A stretch of 64,000 bases of DNA, taken from Climacium dendroides. Its lineage: Eukaryota; Streptophyta; Bryopsida; Hypnales; Climaciaceae. Shown one piece after another: positions 26,011 to 38,633 of the stretch. How positions within the stretch are numbered: the first letter of the stretch is position 1; each line of letters starts with the position of its first letter. The notes beneath the pieces are model-generated. The model ran no database searches, was not told where the DNA came from, and worked only from the letters and a program-made list of their open reading frames with translations. The DNA lies in contig OX467083.1 in NCBI GenBank assembly GCA_950106755.1, positions 2,951,501 to 3,015,500 on the forward strand. The letters run 5' to 3'. Made by a program: the position numbers and the translations under genes.

Positions 26011-28176
26011 TCAAGCTGCAGCAGCACTCTCTTTGTGCTTGATTTTCTTCAAAAATTCGGGTAGGTTTAACGCCGGAGTGGAGAATGCTTTCTCTGTCTT
26101 CCTGATGAGAACGCAAGTCTCCACTTCTGATCCACTAGAATCAACTGGCACTTCTACTGTGAGCGATTTAAGCCCATGGAACTGCAGCACGCCCACATCA
26201 GAAAATTTAAGACAATGAATTCACCACAATATTCTCAGAAGCTGACTTACCAACTTTGAAAAAGGAATCCAGATTCTTGTTGTGCACAATCTTGAGCTCA
26301 AGTCAAGTGGGCGGGGGGAGGTAAATGCCACTCACAGAATAACACCAAAGCTTTAAATGACACTAGATTGTTATTACTTTTGAGGGTGTCATGTAGAGGA
26401 TATCATTTAACCCCAGCATTTCACCTAGAGTAAATAACGCCATAACCAGATTTCAGGAATGTCAATACTATTACGGAAACTACCAAATGAAGATATAAAC
26501 TGCTGCTTAACAATGGAGTGAAGTCCTTGATTTCCAGTACCTGACTCGATCCATGAACAAGCAGTCTGTCATATGCTGATCCAACCGCAAGTACAAGATC
26601 TTGTCCATCTCCTTCAATAAAACAATCCAACTTCTCCTGCAGAAGGTTAAGTGTATAAATTTTCAATTTTGGTTCCAAGGGGAAGCCGAAGACACATTTC
26701 AGACCCAAAACTCTAGTATCTGAGTTCAAAAAAAATTATCAACTCGAACTGACGCTTCATTCGTCACATCAGAACGTACGAGACGGTCATGCAAAGAATT
26801 TACAAACCTCGAGCTCCAGCAAGAATGAAGAAGCGTAATTCCGGCGAAGAGCAGAACGCAAATTCCGCTCCACCCCGCACCATGCTTTCATGGCTGGACT
26901 TTGCCTTCCCTCGCCTAGGCTGCCGACTGCCTGTCTATGTAGACCTTGCTGCAGGACCTTAGCCTACAACAGCAGAGGAATCAAGAATATGAGAAGCATT
27001 TTCTGCAAAGTGACTACATCGTAGGTAAGCTCCCAAAGCCAACATCTAAAATCCAACAAGGCAACTTGTTACCGTTGTTGTCAACCGCCATAAAGGATAG
27101 CTCATACAGGACCACCCACATTCAAACCTACCACCTTGCATGAGCCAAAGCATACCTGTAGATCCATGTCTACGTTCCTAAAGGGTTCCCAAGCAGCCAT
27201 GTCACGAGAGGAGGCCATTACAATTTCTAGTGGCGATTGCACACTTTTATCACCTGAAAACACAAGTGATCAACATCAGAATCTACAGGAATAATGAAGG
27301 GACCTAAATGTGGATAACCAGGACATGTTTCGCTTAATGTTTATGACAAGTAGCCTACGACCTAACTAACCAAAATATTAAGTTGAAAAGCTCCTTACCC
27401 CAAGGAGGTGGAGCAAAGAGACTTCCAATGTCAGCTGCAGTCAACGCAGGAGCAAGCTCTCGCAGCATGTTATCATTAGCCCATCGACGAAACCGCCGCC
27501 TGCCCAACTACATTGACACCATCCATAAGACAAAATGAATACTTCCATCTCCAAACCCCCTCAAAAAAAATAAACGAAAATGAATTCATTCCCTGTTCGA
27601 CCAAGTTGAAAAGCACGCAAAATATAGATCCCCCAGTACAGTTCTTCCATCCCAAAGGAAATCAACCTGGCAACTAACCTTCGAATCTCGCATCTCACGC
27701 ATGTCAGCATCCGAGAATCTGCCATCAATTTGACCACCTGCAGAGGATAACCGTGAATTAGGGCTACAAAAAGCTAACCTCATTGAATCCAACAGAAAAT
27801 GGAACACCATAAAATTCGCACACAGCAACAAACTCTTCATCATATACACCAGATAGAAAATTACCAGAGTCAGACCGCTGTCGGCGAGCACGACACTTCT
27901 TCCGACCCACGACCTCCGATGTCTCATTCCTTCCTTGCGCTACTCACAAAAATCGCCACACATACAACTCAGCCACGAAATAATAAAATTCACTATTCCA
28001 TAACAACACAACCTACCGGTGCTCTCCCGACAACTTGTGCAGAAGCATGGCATGCGCTTATTCTCAGTGCGCCTCTCCGCAAAGGGTTTGGACACGGAAT
28101 CGAACACGGCAATAAGTCGGCCATGGGACGTACCGAATGCAGCTTGCGCTAACCAATCTCCCGGCTGATACGCCAT
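26011..28176 (-). CDS. R3H-domain nucleic-acid-binding protein
   Basis: Eight exons close in phase: 28017-28176, 27865-27939, 27679-27737, 27399-27507, 27156-27253, 26808-26963, 26541-26636 and 26011-26181, encoding 307 residues. The R3H core lies at about residues 220-275: SAYDRLLVHGSSQFHGL contains the invariant R-x3-H pair (R243, H247) that contacts single-stranded nucleic acid. The N-terminal half has a basic stretch (VVGRKKCRARRQRSD) and the conserved blocks LGRRRFRRWANDN and LRELAPALTAADIGSLFAPP. After the R3H module the protein ends in a short Lys- and Ala-rich tail. I recognise this as the plant single-stranded nucleic-acid-binding R3H type, but the precise RNA or DNA target is unknown. 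The start ATG is the first in the upstream exon and has purines around it. Confidence 0.85.
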
Positions 28177-31100
28177 GGTGAGGGCGTCTCCTCTGTGACG
28201 ATCCGAGGCGGAAAGGGATTGAAATTCGTGAAGTTGAATGTTGCTGCGAGTCGGCGAAGACGAAACCCCCAATTGCTTTGGCAGCAAGGCACCGAAATGC
28301 AAACTGAAGGAAGGAAATGAGCGAGGTGAGGTAGAGAGATGCGGCGATGGACCGAGCGCACAGGGGCTCGGGAATCTCGGGAAGCACCAAACGGAATGTG
28401 AGACGATGCGAGAAAGCATTCACGCAGGTCACTCAAGCGTAGGGTTGCCGATGACGGGCGGCTCCTGGCGTCTGTCGGTGTCACGCGACGCCAAGTGGCG
28501 GCGGACTAGTCGCTTTTTTCAGTTCCAGTGTTCCACCACCTGCGCTTCAAGTGCACTCGATACTAAAGGCCGCTTTACACCTCAAGACGTTTTGGTCAAG
28601 ATTTGGTTATTTGAGGCAATTAGTGGGATGTTAGAGAAGATGAAAAGACAATAAAATAATGTCATAAGAAGTCTTGACCAATTGTAGTATAAACACCAAG
28701 TGGAGAACTCTTCCCAATAACTTTACAAATTGAAGTTCACCAAAGACATTAGATGAAAAATGAGCCCTATAGAGGGTTGTTTCAGCCCAAAGAAGTGCTA
28801 GAGCTCGTAGTTTCTATGGGTCAATGTAACATCCAAACTATTTGATATTGATTGGTGGTGGGAAGTCCAAGTTTGCCAAGCTATAACCTTTTCGTCAGTT
28901 ATTCCTTAATTGCGCAAGTATTTATTCTATTTTTTGCTGCCATCCTTTATGGTTATGTCGTAAATGCAAACACAACTTGCCACTAGATTTAAGTGAGTGC
29001 GATTCTCGTGCACAGGTTGGGATTGGCAAACACATTTTGCAATGTACAAGGGTCCTTTGATGTTGGACGACACCCTAGTTTGAATATGCAAGCTTTGTGA
29101 TTGCACTTTCTTGCTTCACTAATGCTTTTGCATTGCATTGGTAAGCTTGGAATGGAGATTCGCAAAAGTATTAATGTGCATTGAGAAGTATGAGTTGTAG
29201 AATTGTAGTTTCTTATGAATAGTCATTGTATCAGCCACTTCAATGGCAACGACCTAGGATCACAAGAACTCTGTTCCGCAATCTGAATTGTACGACATGT
29301 TACTTCAACTTGAGTTATATTGTGTTCTACTTGTGTCGATGAATACCACAGAATGTGAAATTATGTACACTACACTCTTCATTCTATACAATTGTTATGG
29401 AAAAATAAGGGAAGCTTCTTTATCTTGTGTTGGACTTCATACCTGTCTGCAAGGACTAAATGCTACGCTCTGAATAGTGCACCGCCCACAAAGAAGAGGA
29501 CCATCCTTCCCTGCACTTGGTCCATTCTTGGAAGCTCCAACCGCACTCGTCCAATTTCCACGATCAAGATTCTTCTAAGCTTGAAGCTATGATACTAAAA
29601 TGTAAGCACATTTTTAGATGTAAGGGGTGAACAAATGTTGTCTGCAATTAACAATAAACAAACCCTAATATTCCTCTTCCATTGAACATCATTTATTGTC
29701 ACACTAAAACATAGAGAGGATTCTTACACATTCATTAACCTTCTTCAAGAACAACTATGCCAATGCCCCGTATCAAGAAAACATTTCCAATTCAAATAAC
29801 AATAATTTAGCTACCTTCCCAAACAAATCATGCATGCACTCGAGGATAGCGAAGGAGACCGCTCTCACCCAAACAAACTGCAATGAACCTCACACCTCCA
29901 CTTCCTTTATCAAATGCATTTCTTCTTCTCGTAAGTAGACACACAAATCAAAAGTACTATTGTCGTACTCATAAGGATAAAGTTGTAATGCTCTCAAGCA
30001 ATTCTTATCAATCTTAGAATTTTGAATGAAGATTGTCATAGCCCAAATCTGGAAGAACGGCAAAGGAAACTTCGCAATGCTCACCAACTAGTACCATTTG
30101 AATCCTAAACCTGTTTTTCAACAAGAAGGGGTGCAGATTTTTGCACTTTGCCATTCTCCCGTCGTATGAGTTGGCAGTCCCTCGACCACATAGAATTTGT
30201 TTCCACGAATGACAACAACAAAGGCTTCATCACAAGAACAATCTAGGAACTCGCAGCCCTCCACTACGTTGAAAACCCATCTAATGACTTTAGCAAGAGA
30301 AAGGAACTTACAATATCTGGGAGAAAAAAGAAGCAAAGAGCTAGCAAATGCCATTTGAAATAAAAGAAGCCCTCAATCATACAAGTAGATATGCCACAGA
30401 CAAAGATAAATGAAGTTGAATCCATTAGAGGTCAAGTTTTTTGTATGGAGATTGAGGTTGGCGTTGAGGCTACCTAAAAAACTTGACCTTTAGTATCACA
30501 CCTCTATCTCCTTGGGGTAACTAAAGTGCATTAGTGAACAAGGGGGACCTTAGGGTGACTTCCCAAGCCTTGCAATCCTAAGCCTTACAAGAGTTAAAAA
30601 GGGAAAAATGAATGATTTTTAAACAAACAAGGGACAATAACGTTCTAGATTTGAAAATCATAGTGGTGTATCATACATGCTTGGAAAGACTTTGAGAAGA
30701 TTCATCTAACTATATAAAGAACGCGTAATTTGAACTAATAGGCTAAAAATTATGACTATTCAAAGTTGATAGTGTCTCGTTGGCGCCAAGACACCTAAAG
30801 ACTAAGAGTGAAAGGTTCACAATGAATTCTTCATGGAAATAGGGCATGTAGCATATCATTGAAAATCTAAGAACACAAGGAAGGTATAATGACAAGCATT
30901 ATAAGATTTTATGCTATAAGTTCAAAGTTATGGCCAAGAAAATGATTGTGGCAAAGACATGACGCTTCTCTCGATGAATCTGAATTTTGGAAAGGTCATA
31001 ACTTTGTGAGAACTTGTCCAAACAAGACAAAAAAAAGAATTTCATTGACATGTAATCATTGTGTAGATATCCAAAATGGGTTTGCATGTAGGATTTGGAA

Positions 31101-31515
31101 CTTTGGCTGCAAAATTACACCGTTTAGAAGTTTGGAAGCCAAAACGAGGGTGTAATTTGGTGATTTTGGATAGAATCGGATGGTCTTCCACAACCAAAGT
31201 GTGTTTGGGGATTTCCTTCCATATACAAGGGGAGGTCTACTGAATGTCACAAAAAATACTATTGGAAGAGTTGGTCTCCCTCCTCCCTCCTTTTTAGAAC
31301 CTTAGTGAGTACCAGGTGACTTAAAGTGGATGATGCAACTTCACTACTGGAGCTAAGGCATCATAGGACACTAGTGTAGATGGTCCATGGTACTAGTTGA
31401 ATAGAGTCATATTCCTTGCTAGGCCATTCCCAATGTATCTTGAGTTATGAGTCTCGATTAGTTATGAAATACAAGTAATACATACACAATGGGCCTAAGA
31501 TGGAGTTGGGGTGAC
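28177..31515. other. R3H gene 5' flank, then gene-poor DNA
   Basis: The first 350 bases or so are GC-richer and likely carry the R3H promoter and leader. Beyond about 28.6 kb no gene is supported. Minus-strand frames at 29890-30087 and 30118-30354 have slightly protein-like composition but no recognisable motif. A short inverted repeat (aggtcaagtttttt at about 30430 against aaaaaacttgacct near 30476-30490) is present. Confidence 0.4.
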
Positions 31516-31890
31516 ATTTAAGGGCAGTTAGTACTACACTAAATAGTATATTTAGTGTTGGATTACATTTAGTGTAATTACCACCCTACTCCACACAACA
31601 CTAAATCTCAACTTTGGAGGAATTAGTGTAATACTAAACTTAACTGCGCTGCCTCCATCTTCTGTCATCTCCTTCCCTAGCCTTCTCTACTTTTGGTGGC
31701 GGCAGCTCCCTCTTTTAATGTATTCTAACACTAAATGTAAACCTTTTTAGATTTCAGATTTATCATAGAGTACATTTAGTGTTAGAAATTAGATTTAATG
31801 TTATTTATTTTAGTAGGATTAATGATATTTAGTGTCATGGTTTGTAAATAGTGTTGCTAACACTAATTTAGTGTAGTGGGGAGTAGTGCC
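31516..31890. mobile_element. Possible MITE packed with TTTAGTGT motifs
   Basis: The motif tttagtgt or its complement acactaaa occurs many times within about 370 bases. The two ends read gcagttagtactacactaaa and, in inverse, ggcactactccccactacac. That is consistent with a decayed inverted-repeat element with repetitive subtermini. No ORF or clear target-site duplication is seen. Confidence 0.4.
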
Positions 31891-32666
31891 TCTACTGAGT
31901 GCTTGGACATCAATGAAAGTTCTGTCCTATGTCACTAAGTGCCATGCCTAGTGTTATATATAGTGTATATATTAGGAGTCCCGAGGATTGGGACTTGGTA
32001 ACATAAGTTGGAAAATGAGAACTAATGTTGTAGGTGTGTGGCATGTGTAGTGTTAGTGAGTTATGATTCAAATGACATTGAACGTGAAACGTAGTGAGCC
32101 CATTAGGAGCTAGAAGGTGTTACTACAATTGCAAAATTTGAACAACTCACCTTTTACTAAAAGTGGTGCTATATAGGCAATTAATTTTTTCATCCATGCT
32201 TGGAATTCTCTACATGACAAGCATTGGATGTAGTGCATGTAAATCCAATGTGGTGGAGAACGAAATTTCCTCTAATCACATTGCTCTATTTCCCTACAAT
32301 TATTGCCTAATGTACTTTTTTACCATAGAATAAAGTGTCATGGGGTAACAACATCTAAAAATGACACTTTTTCTACTCCCGCTATCATAAAGTCCAATAA
32401 CCAAAAGAATAATTTGATGAGGTTATCATCAAACTCACAAGAAATGCACCTCAAGTGGTTTTGTAATTTTTCAAGTTTATTGTAATATTTTACAAATTTT
32501 CAAAGTTGAAAACATAAATTAGCTTATGCTTAATACTGAACTCACCTTGAATGGACATCCTTAAAGCATGAAATGTTTTAACCTTCATGGGTTGCTTTAA
32601 AAAACTCTTCACCTCTTATTGATTGCTTCTCAAAAGTTGTGTTGGTTTTGAGTCATAGAGAGTTCA
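31891..32666. other. AT-rich intergenic DNA
   Basis: Nothing gene-like is seen between the TTTAGTGT cluster and the next TTAA element. Confidence 0.45.
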
Positions 32667-34411
32667 TTAAATCCCTAAAGGAACAACTTGCATTCTTTTG
32701 GCAATATAGCAATTTTCGACAACTCACTAAGTACAAAATTTTCTATTTTTGAAATTTTCACACAATATGTGCTTGAGGTGTAGCTATAAGGCCCAAAAAA
32801 TTTCATGACTTTTGAGTACATGGTAAAAAAGTTATTGTATGATATGTAATTTTCTTTGAATAATAGGCAATCTAGGTAGTTCAAAAAATATCTTAAAATG
32901 TTTTTTTCAAAAATCAAATTTTAACCCCTAAAGTCCCAAGGCCTCTTTTCCATCAAAAACCATTCAAAATTGCCTTTTCTATAGTAAAGTGCAAAAAGTT
33001 AAGATTTTCTTTGCATATCTAACCATAGGATCTTGTACTAGACTAGTACAAAAATGTGTGGCAGAAATTTCACAAATTTTGACCACATAGATTGCAAGAT
33101 ATTTGTATTTAAAGTAAAAGAAACAAATTTTTTTGCACCTTGTTGAACTACATTATTTGGCTTTAAACCTTTACAACTTTTAATTTTTTCTCTATTAATT
33201 TTGAATTTCTAACTTTATATGATAAAAAATCAAGTTGAGAATCTAAGAAAAAAAATTCAAAAAATACACACTGAATTCCACTCATTAAAAATTTGTTAAG
33301 TACAGGTAGGTTCAAGATTGAAGGAACATCTAAATTGTCAATAGCTCTAAAATGAAATTGAAATACAGTATTCTCAACGGTGAGATTGTTCTTTTTTAAA
33401 TTGTAAAAATTGAGGTAAGAAATGAATCCTACAAGTTATTTTTTCAAGAAGATGTTCTAATTGCCCAAAATACAAGATTGTCCATAACTTTTACATAACA
33501 AATCCAAATGGAATAAATCAAATCTTCCCATGTATATAAAAATATAATCTTTACAAAACAAATTTTTAAAATTTCATACTTTAAGTTTTTTTGAAGGTTT
33601 TTTTTCTGCATGCTAAACAAAAAAACACTTTTTGTTCCATAACTTTTTCTCCCATGCTCTGATTGAAATAAAAATTATATTTTCAGAAAGTTAATGTATT
33701 TTCCTATATATTTACTAAATGATTAAGAAATTCACAACAAATATTGAGACCATAGGAGTTTGCCCAAAATCCGTTTTGTCTCCCAAAGGGACATTGAGAC
33801 TTCAAGGGCTAAATTGGTTTTCTAGATTTATATATATGAGGAAAGCTTTGAATCATTCCATTTTGATTAATGAGATGAAAGTTATGAGGAATTTTAGTTT
33901 GTGGATAGTTATGGATACTCTATAGGATGTAGATTGTTTATTGCAACATTACAACCATTGGAATTGGCATTTTTAAGTCCATAATAGTAAATTCTTATCA
34001 ATTTAATATTTAATATTTCTTTCTACTTACTAATTTTTTCTTGTATTTTGTACAATTCCAATTTGCAAACGATCTAAAATTTTCAAGCAAGTTGCCAACT
34101 TATTTTGAAGAATGAATCCAAAGAAACACCAATATAGATTTTTTTTTATACAAATGTGACCTTGTGAAGTGCAACTACTTGGTTTTTCACAAGGCCTAAA
34201 AATGAATTTTTGTCACTTCAAATGCTAATATCTTGCAATCTACACAATGGAGATTTTTGAAATTTTTTCCACATCTTCTCAAACCCCAACATACTATAAA
34301 ATCCTACGGTTACAAGTGTCCCAAAATGATTTTTTCTAAATTTGGTATTTGTACTAAAAATGGCAATTTAGAAGAGTTTTTGTAAAAATATAGTTTTAAA
34401 CCTTTAGGGAC
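32667..34411 (-). mobile_element. Non-autonomous TTAA element, family B, copy 2 (interrupted)
   Basis: The left end TTAA plus ATCCCTAAAGG (32667-32681) and the right end cctttaggga (34401-34410) are inverted copies of each other and of copy 1. The interior is the reverse complement of 22069-23092. About 884 bases of a family A element are inserted at 32921-33812. Without that insert the element is about 0.86 kb. The alignment of flanks across the insertion (caaattt...attggttttctaga) matches the uninterrupted copies near 22.84 kb and 62.25 kb. Confidence 0.7.
32921..33812 (+). mobile_element. TTAA element, family A, copy 2, nested in family B
   Basis: TTAA at 32921-32924 precedes ccccTAAAGTCCCAAGGCC. 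The right end (gggacattgagacttcaaggg, to 33808) is a diverged inverse of it, followed by CTAA (a one-base-mutated TTAA). The body is similar throughout to the copy at 62801-63734, for instance attttgaccacatagatt and the ttcaagaagatg...ctaa...ccataactttt region. The nested position dates it as younger than the family B host element. Confidence 0.75.
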
Positions 34412-37400
34412 TAGGGCCATTTATAAGGTGTTGGAGAATGGAATGTTATGCAATTACGTGCTTCTACCTTACATGCAACAAATGAATATTTCTATTTTTT
34501 AGCATTTGTTGAATTACACATCTCAACTTTAATTAACTATTTGGTAGAGAATGGTATCTCTAACCAATTATTGCAATATTTATTCAAAGATGTATTCACC
34601 TATTAATTGTTGTCCAAACGTGACCTCTACATTTGCACCAAAAAGTGACAATTAAACTTGGATACTAATGATACAATAAGTACACAATCAAAACATGAAA
34701 TCCTAATAGTCCTAGTATCAATTTTTGATACATCTACATTGAATACTTTGAAATTTTATAATCTATTCAAAAGATGTTCAAATAATGCATACCATATTAT
34801 ACTAACAACTTAGACAGTCAAGTGTCTCAGTAATATTTAATTAAAATTCAAAAATAAGGTTAGACAAGATTAATTTAATTTATGCTATTTAGACAACCAT
34901 TCAAAATTGAATAAGGTATAGGCATCTAATACAATTTAGATTTTTCATTTGATGGTTTCATAATTGCATAGAATATTTAAATTGAATTGCCATTAATAAC
35001 CAACACATGTCTTTAAAGAAGGATATTGTGATTCCTCCTCAATCAATTGTAATTTCCAAAAATTAGGTTAGATAAGGGATAATATTTTTAAAAATTAGGC
35101 AAGAATTATTATAATTATTTTCGTTATTAAAGCTACTAGTAAGGTATAGTACTATAGTGCTTTGGAATCCTTAGCGACTTATGAACAAGATCCAACAACA
35201 ATAATAATAATAATATATTTTATAGTAGAAAATATGCTCAGTTGCTATTAGCGTTAATTATTAGTATATTTACCTTAGTGCCTTTAATCCTTTAATGTCA
35301 AAGTCATTTTTTGGATTTTTTCTACACTTTTGTGTTTATTTTTTTAGCCAAAGTATTATTTATCTTAGCATATTAATACTCTTTAAGGTCCCAACATTCA
35401 ACAATGGAATTTACTTCAATCAAATTCAATTGTACATTTTAAAATATTCACTTTTTAAATTTGATGTAAAGATTAAAAATGAATCTTATCCAATGTAAAC
35501 TCAAATATAATTTTAAAAATTGGAATTTTTTAATATTTTGAAATTATAGAAGCTATTATAAATTATTATTTTTAATATCCAAATTACAAAATATTGTGGA
35601 TTTTCATTTGTATTTTCTATTTAATCCTTAAATGTCTAAGGTATCATATTTTAATGTTGATTAAACTTTGAAGTTAAATAAAACTTTAAAAGGTGCTATT
35701 TTTGGTATTTTGGTTTTTAGTTGAATATTCTTTAAAGTCTATTTTAAGCGTCAAAAATCTAATTTTCGAAAAAAAAATTGTTTATGATTTTTTTGTTGAA
35801 GATTTTATGCAAGGGTGTTTATTGTAAATTTTGATTTTTTAAAATTTAAAGCTCTTGAAGATGAGCCTCAAATACATTAGATCTTTGCATGAATCACATT
35901 AAATTTTATTTAAAAAAAATTATAGAGTAGACTTTGAAAAGCCCTAAATTGATCATGGTTATGCATGTTATGTCTTTTAACCTCAGTTTTTTTTCAAAAC
36001 CTTGTTTTTAGATTTGACAAGTAAAAAGAGGATTGAAAGATTTCAAATTACTTTCATTGGTTTAAACCCTCTTGATCAAATATTATAATCTTTCAATCTA
36101 TTAAAGTGATGTTGTTGTATTTTCTTTTTCCATGTGATTCATTACATGCTCAGTTTCAATTTTTATGGTTGCAATTTAAAAATAATGAAAAAAACTTATT
36201 AAAACTTAAACTTCTTTTTAGTTTGAGCAAACTTAAATAAAACCTTGGGGCATAGGAGGATAAAAAAATGTTTTATATTTAAATCACAATTGTTTTTTTT
36301 ATCATCCTTGCCTTCTCTTGTGATTAAAAACTTAGATTATTCATATGCATGTATACACACACAAAATTCATTTTTCTGAAATTCACACGTGTGAATTCCA
36401 GAAAAATGAATTTTGTGAAAACTTATTAATTTAAAAAAATAAATTTAATAACATTAATGGAGGGCATTTAGTATGGATTGAGTTATTATAGTTGTATCAA
36501 CAACATATATCATTTGCTATAATGTTCTATGTATTAATGTAGTTATATATGTTGTTCTAATATAGTTCTATGGTGTACAACAAATAGAAAGGATTGTGAG
36601 GGTATATTTGATAATTGTCTCAGTGTGAGCTTAGGAGCATGAATACATGAGCCTAAAAGACTATGCACCTATGTTATAGGTCTCTATATTATAGGAAACA
36701 TCCATGATTATAATATAACTATGGCATAGATACCTATATTATAGGTGTTTACATTATAAGCTCTTTTAATGGTCATGATATGTCTACTTATATATATGCT
36801 CAAAGCTCACATGCTTGTATTTTCATGCTCACATACTAGTACTATTGAAATGATGAATATATTAAAGGTTTCACATGACGTGGTCATCATTCAATATTAC
36901 AGAGAATTAATGAAATTAAAAAATTAAAAAATTAGGAAGAACTAAAGAAAACATAAAATATTGGTAATTTAAAATAACCTTGTTGTGGAAAGGATTATAA
37001 TTGATCCTTTTTCTTGCATTCACTTGGTAATTATTTTTTAATTTTTTAATTACTATACTAACCTCAATAGTAAAGTAAATTATGGAATATAAAAAACTGT
37101 AATATCTTCTATTTGATTCTATCAATATTACTCAAATTGAAGCAACAAAAGTACATATTATAATAAACATCTTATTAGATGTAATTGATAGAGTGTTCAC
37201 TTGAAGACTCTAATTGAACCATTTCGTTTTATTTTTACTATGACTATGAATTTTTTTTTAAAACATAATTAATGTCACATGGTCAAAATTACAATTGTTT
37301 AAATGCTTTTTACAACCAAATGATTGGAAGTTTGAATAGCATAATTGGTTCATCATTAGTATTGTCTCCTTTTGGCCTAAACCTTTAGAAATGTTTTGGA

Positions 37401-37800
37401 ACCTATATTTTATAAAGCATTTGTGTTTTGTACAAAATTCTTGGGTCTCTAGGGGTTTCAACAACTAAGGTTAGAAAATATTGATAAATATTGATATCAT
37501 TATAAATTACTTGATGTGCTATTAGAGAAATTAATTGGACAAATTTTCATGACAGTTCCACCTAACCATTTTTCTTTTACTTTTTGAAAAAGTTCCAAGA
37601 TGGCAATCACTTAAAATAAGCATTGTCTTTCTACATTCATCCATCTTTTGAACCCAAAGACACTTTTCAATCATATATTTGTGCACTTTTTCATCCAAAT
37701 TTGGTGACTTCATCCAAATTTGGTGACTTCATCCATATTTTCAATAGAAATGGGAAATTTCTGACAAAAATAAAAGATTACTTTATTGTGGCAAAAAGTA
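34412..37800. other. Gene-poor AT-rich DNA
   Basis: No gene is seen. It holds a short (AAT)n run near 35195-35215 and a near-perfect 58-base palindrome at 36360-36417 (separate entry). Remaining frames are short and of AT-rich composition. Confidence 0.5.
36360..36417. repeat. 58-base near-perfect palindrome centred on CACGTG
   Basis: The arms 36360-36388 and 36389-36416/7 (caaaattcatttttctg... against its inverse) pair with one mismatch and no spacer. The centre is acacgtgt, a G-box core, but there is no gene nearby to suggest regulation. Confidence 0.85.
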
Positions 37801-38633
37801 GAAATTTACTTTGAAATGGCCTGAATCGTGTGACGTTAGAGAAATTGGCGTTGAATTGGAGAGCACGACAGTTCCGCCTGAAACATGTCAGTTGATACGC
37901 AGCCCTAAACCTTCCGGTGAACCTTCCGTGGAGTCGAGAAATAGGAAAGCTTCGATTGCGAAGGCGAGCTTCGATTGCGAAACATATTGGCAATCGGCTC
38001 TTCCCGATCATCTCCTCCAACGAGTTCCTACTTTCCGGCGCTCTAAGGATTACGATTATCGGAGTCGGTGTTTTTTGGAGCTTCTGGAGCTCCGTGTGCG
38101 GCTTAATTGAAGCTTTCGTGAGGGACGAGGTGCGTGGTGATGCTTGTCTATTGAAATTGAGGGTTTAGATTTGAGGGCTTTAGGTGTTCGCAGAGGATTC
38201 GTGATGCACGACATAGAAGCAAAGCGTAGCTAACTTAACTTAGCTAATGGCAGCTTCCATCTCTTGTCGCTTTTCGCTTTTCTGTTCTTCTTTCGTACAC
38301 TCTGACTGCCTGGTGTTCGGAAATTACAGTTTGAGTGTGTGACAAGTGTGCTGCAGTAAATGATACTGTGGCAATTGTTCAGGATATTGCAGAATGTCAT
38401 TTTAGAGGTCATATTCAGGGGAGCTTAGTGTATTTGAAACCCTTGCGAGGAGCTCGTGCGAGAGCACAGTGTCTTTTTGGTTTTACGGCATAGCGAAAGG
38501 ACTTTTGAATAACAGTCCTGGTGATAGGTAATTCTGTTGGATGTCGTAATCGATGTGAGGAAGCTGAATTGGGGGGTGAAACTGGGTGGTAGTGCTGAGT
38601 GTAGTGGTCGAGGTTGGAGCGGGAAGAGGAAGC
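37801..38633 (+). promoter_or_regulatory. Promoter and 5' leader of the TFIIF alpha gene
   Basis: GC content steps up abruptly at about 37.8 kb and stays high to the ATG at 38634, as expected for a promoter plus 5' UTR. A 15-base direct repeat (gcttcgattgcgaag) lies at about 37950-37980. Frames here have no protein similarity that I recognise. Confidence 0.45.

Noticed and set aside
25841..26116. 91-codon minus-strand frame overlapping the R3H gene 3' end
   Set aside because: It overlaps the last R3H exon in another frame; the phase-consistent exon ends at the stop at 26011.
29890..30354. Minus-strand frames with mildly protein-like composition
   Set aside because: No motif, no supporting splice pattern, and AT-rich surroundings; too weak to call a gene or pseudogene.
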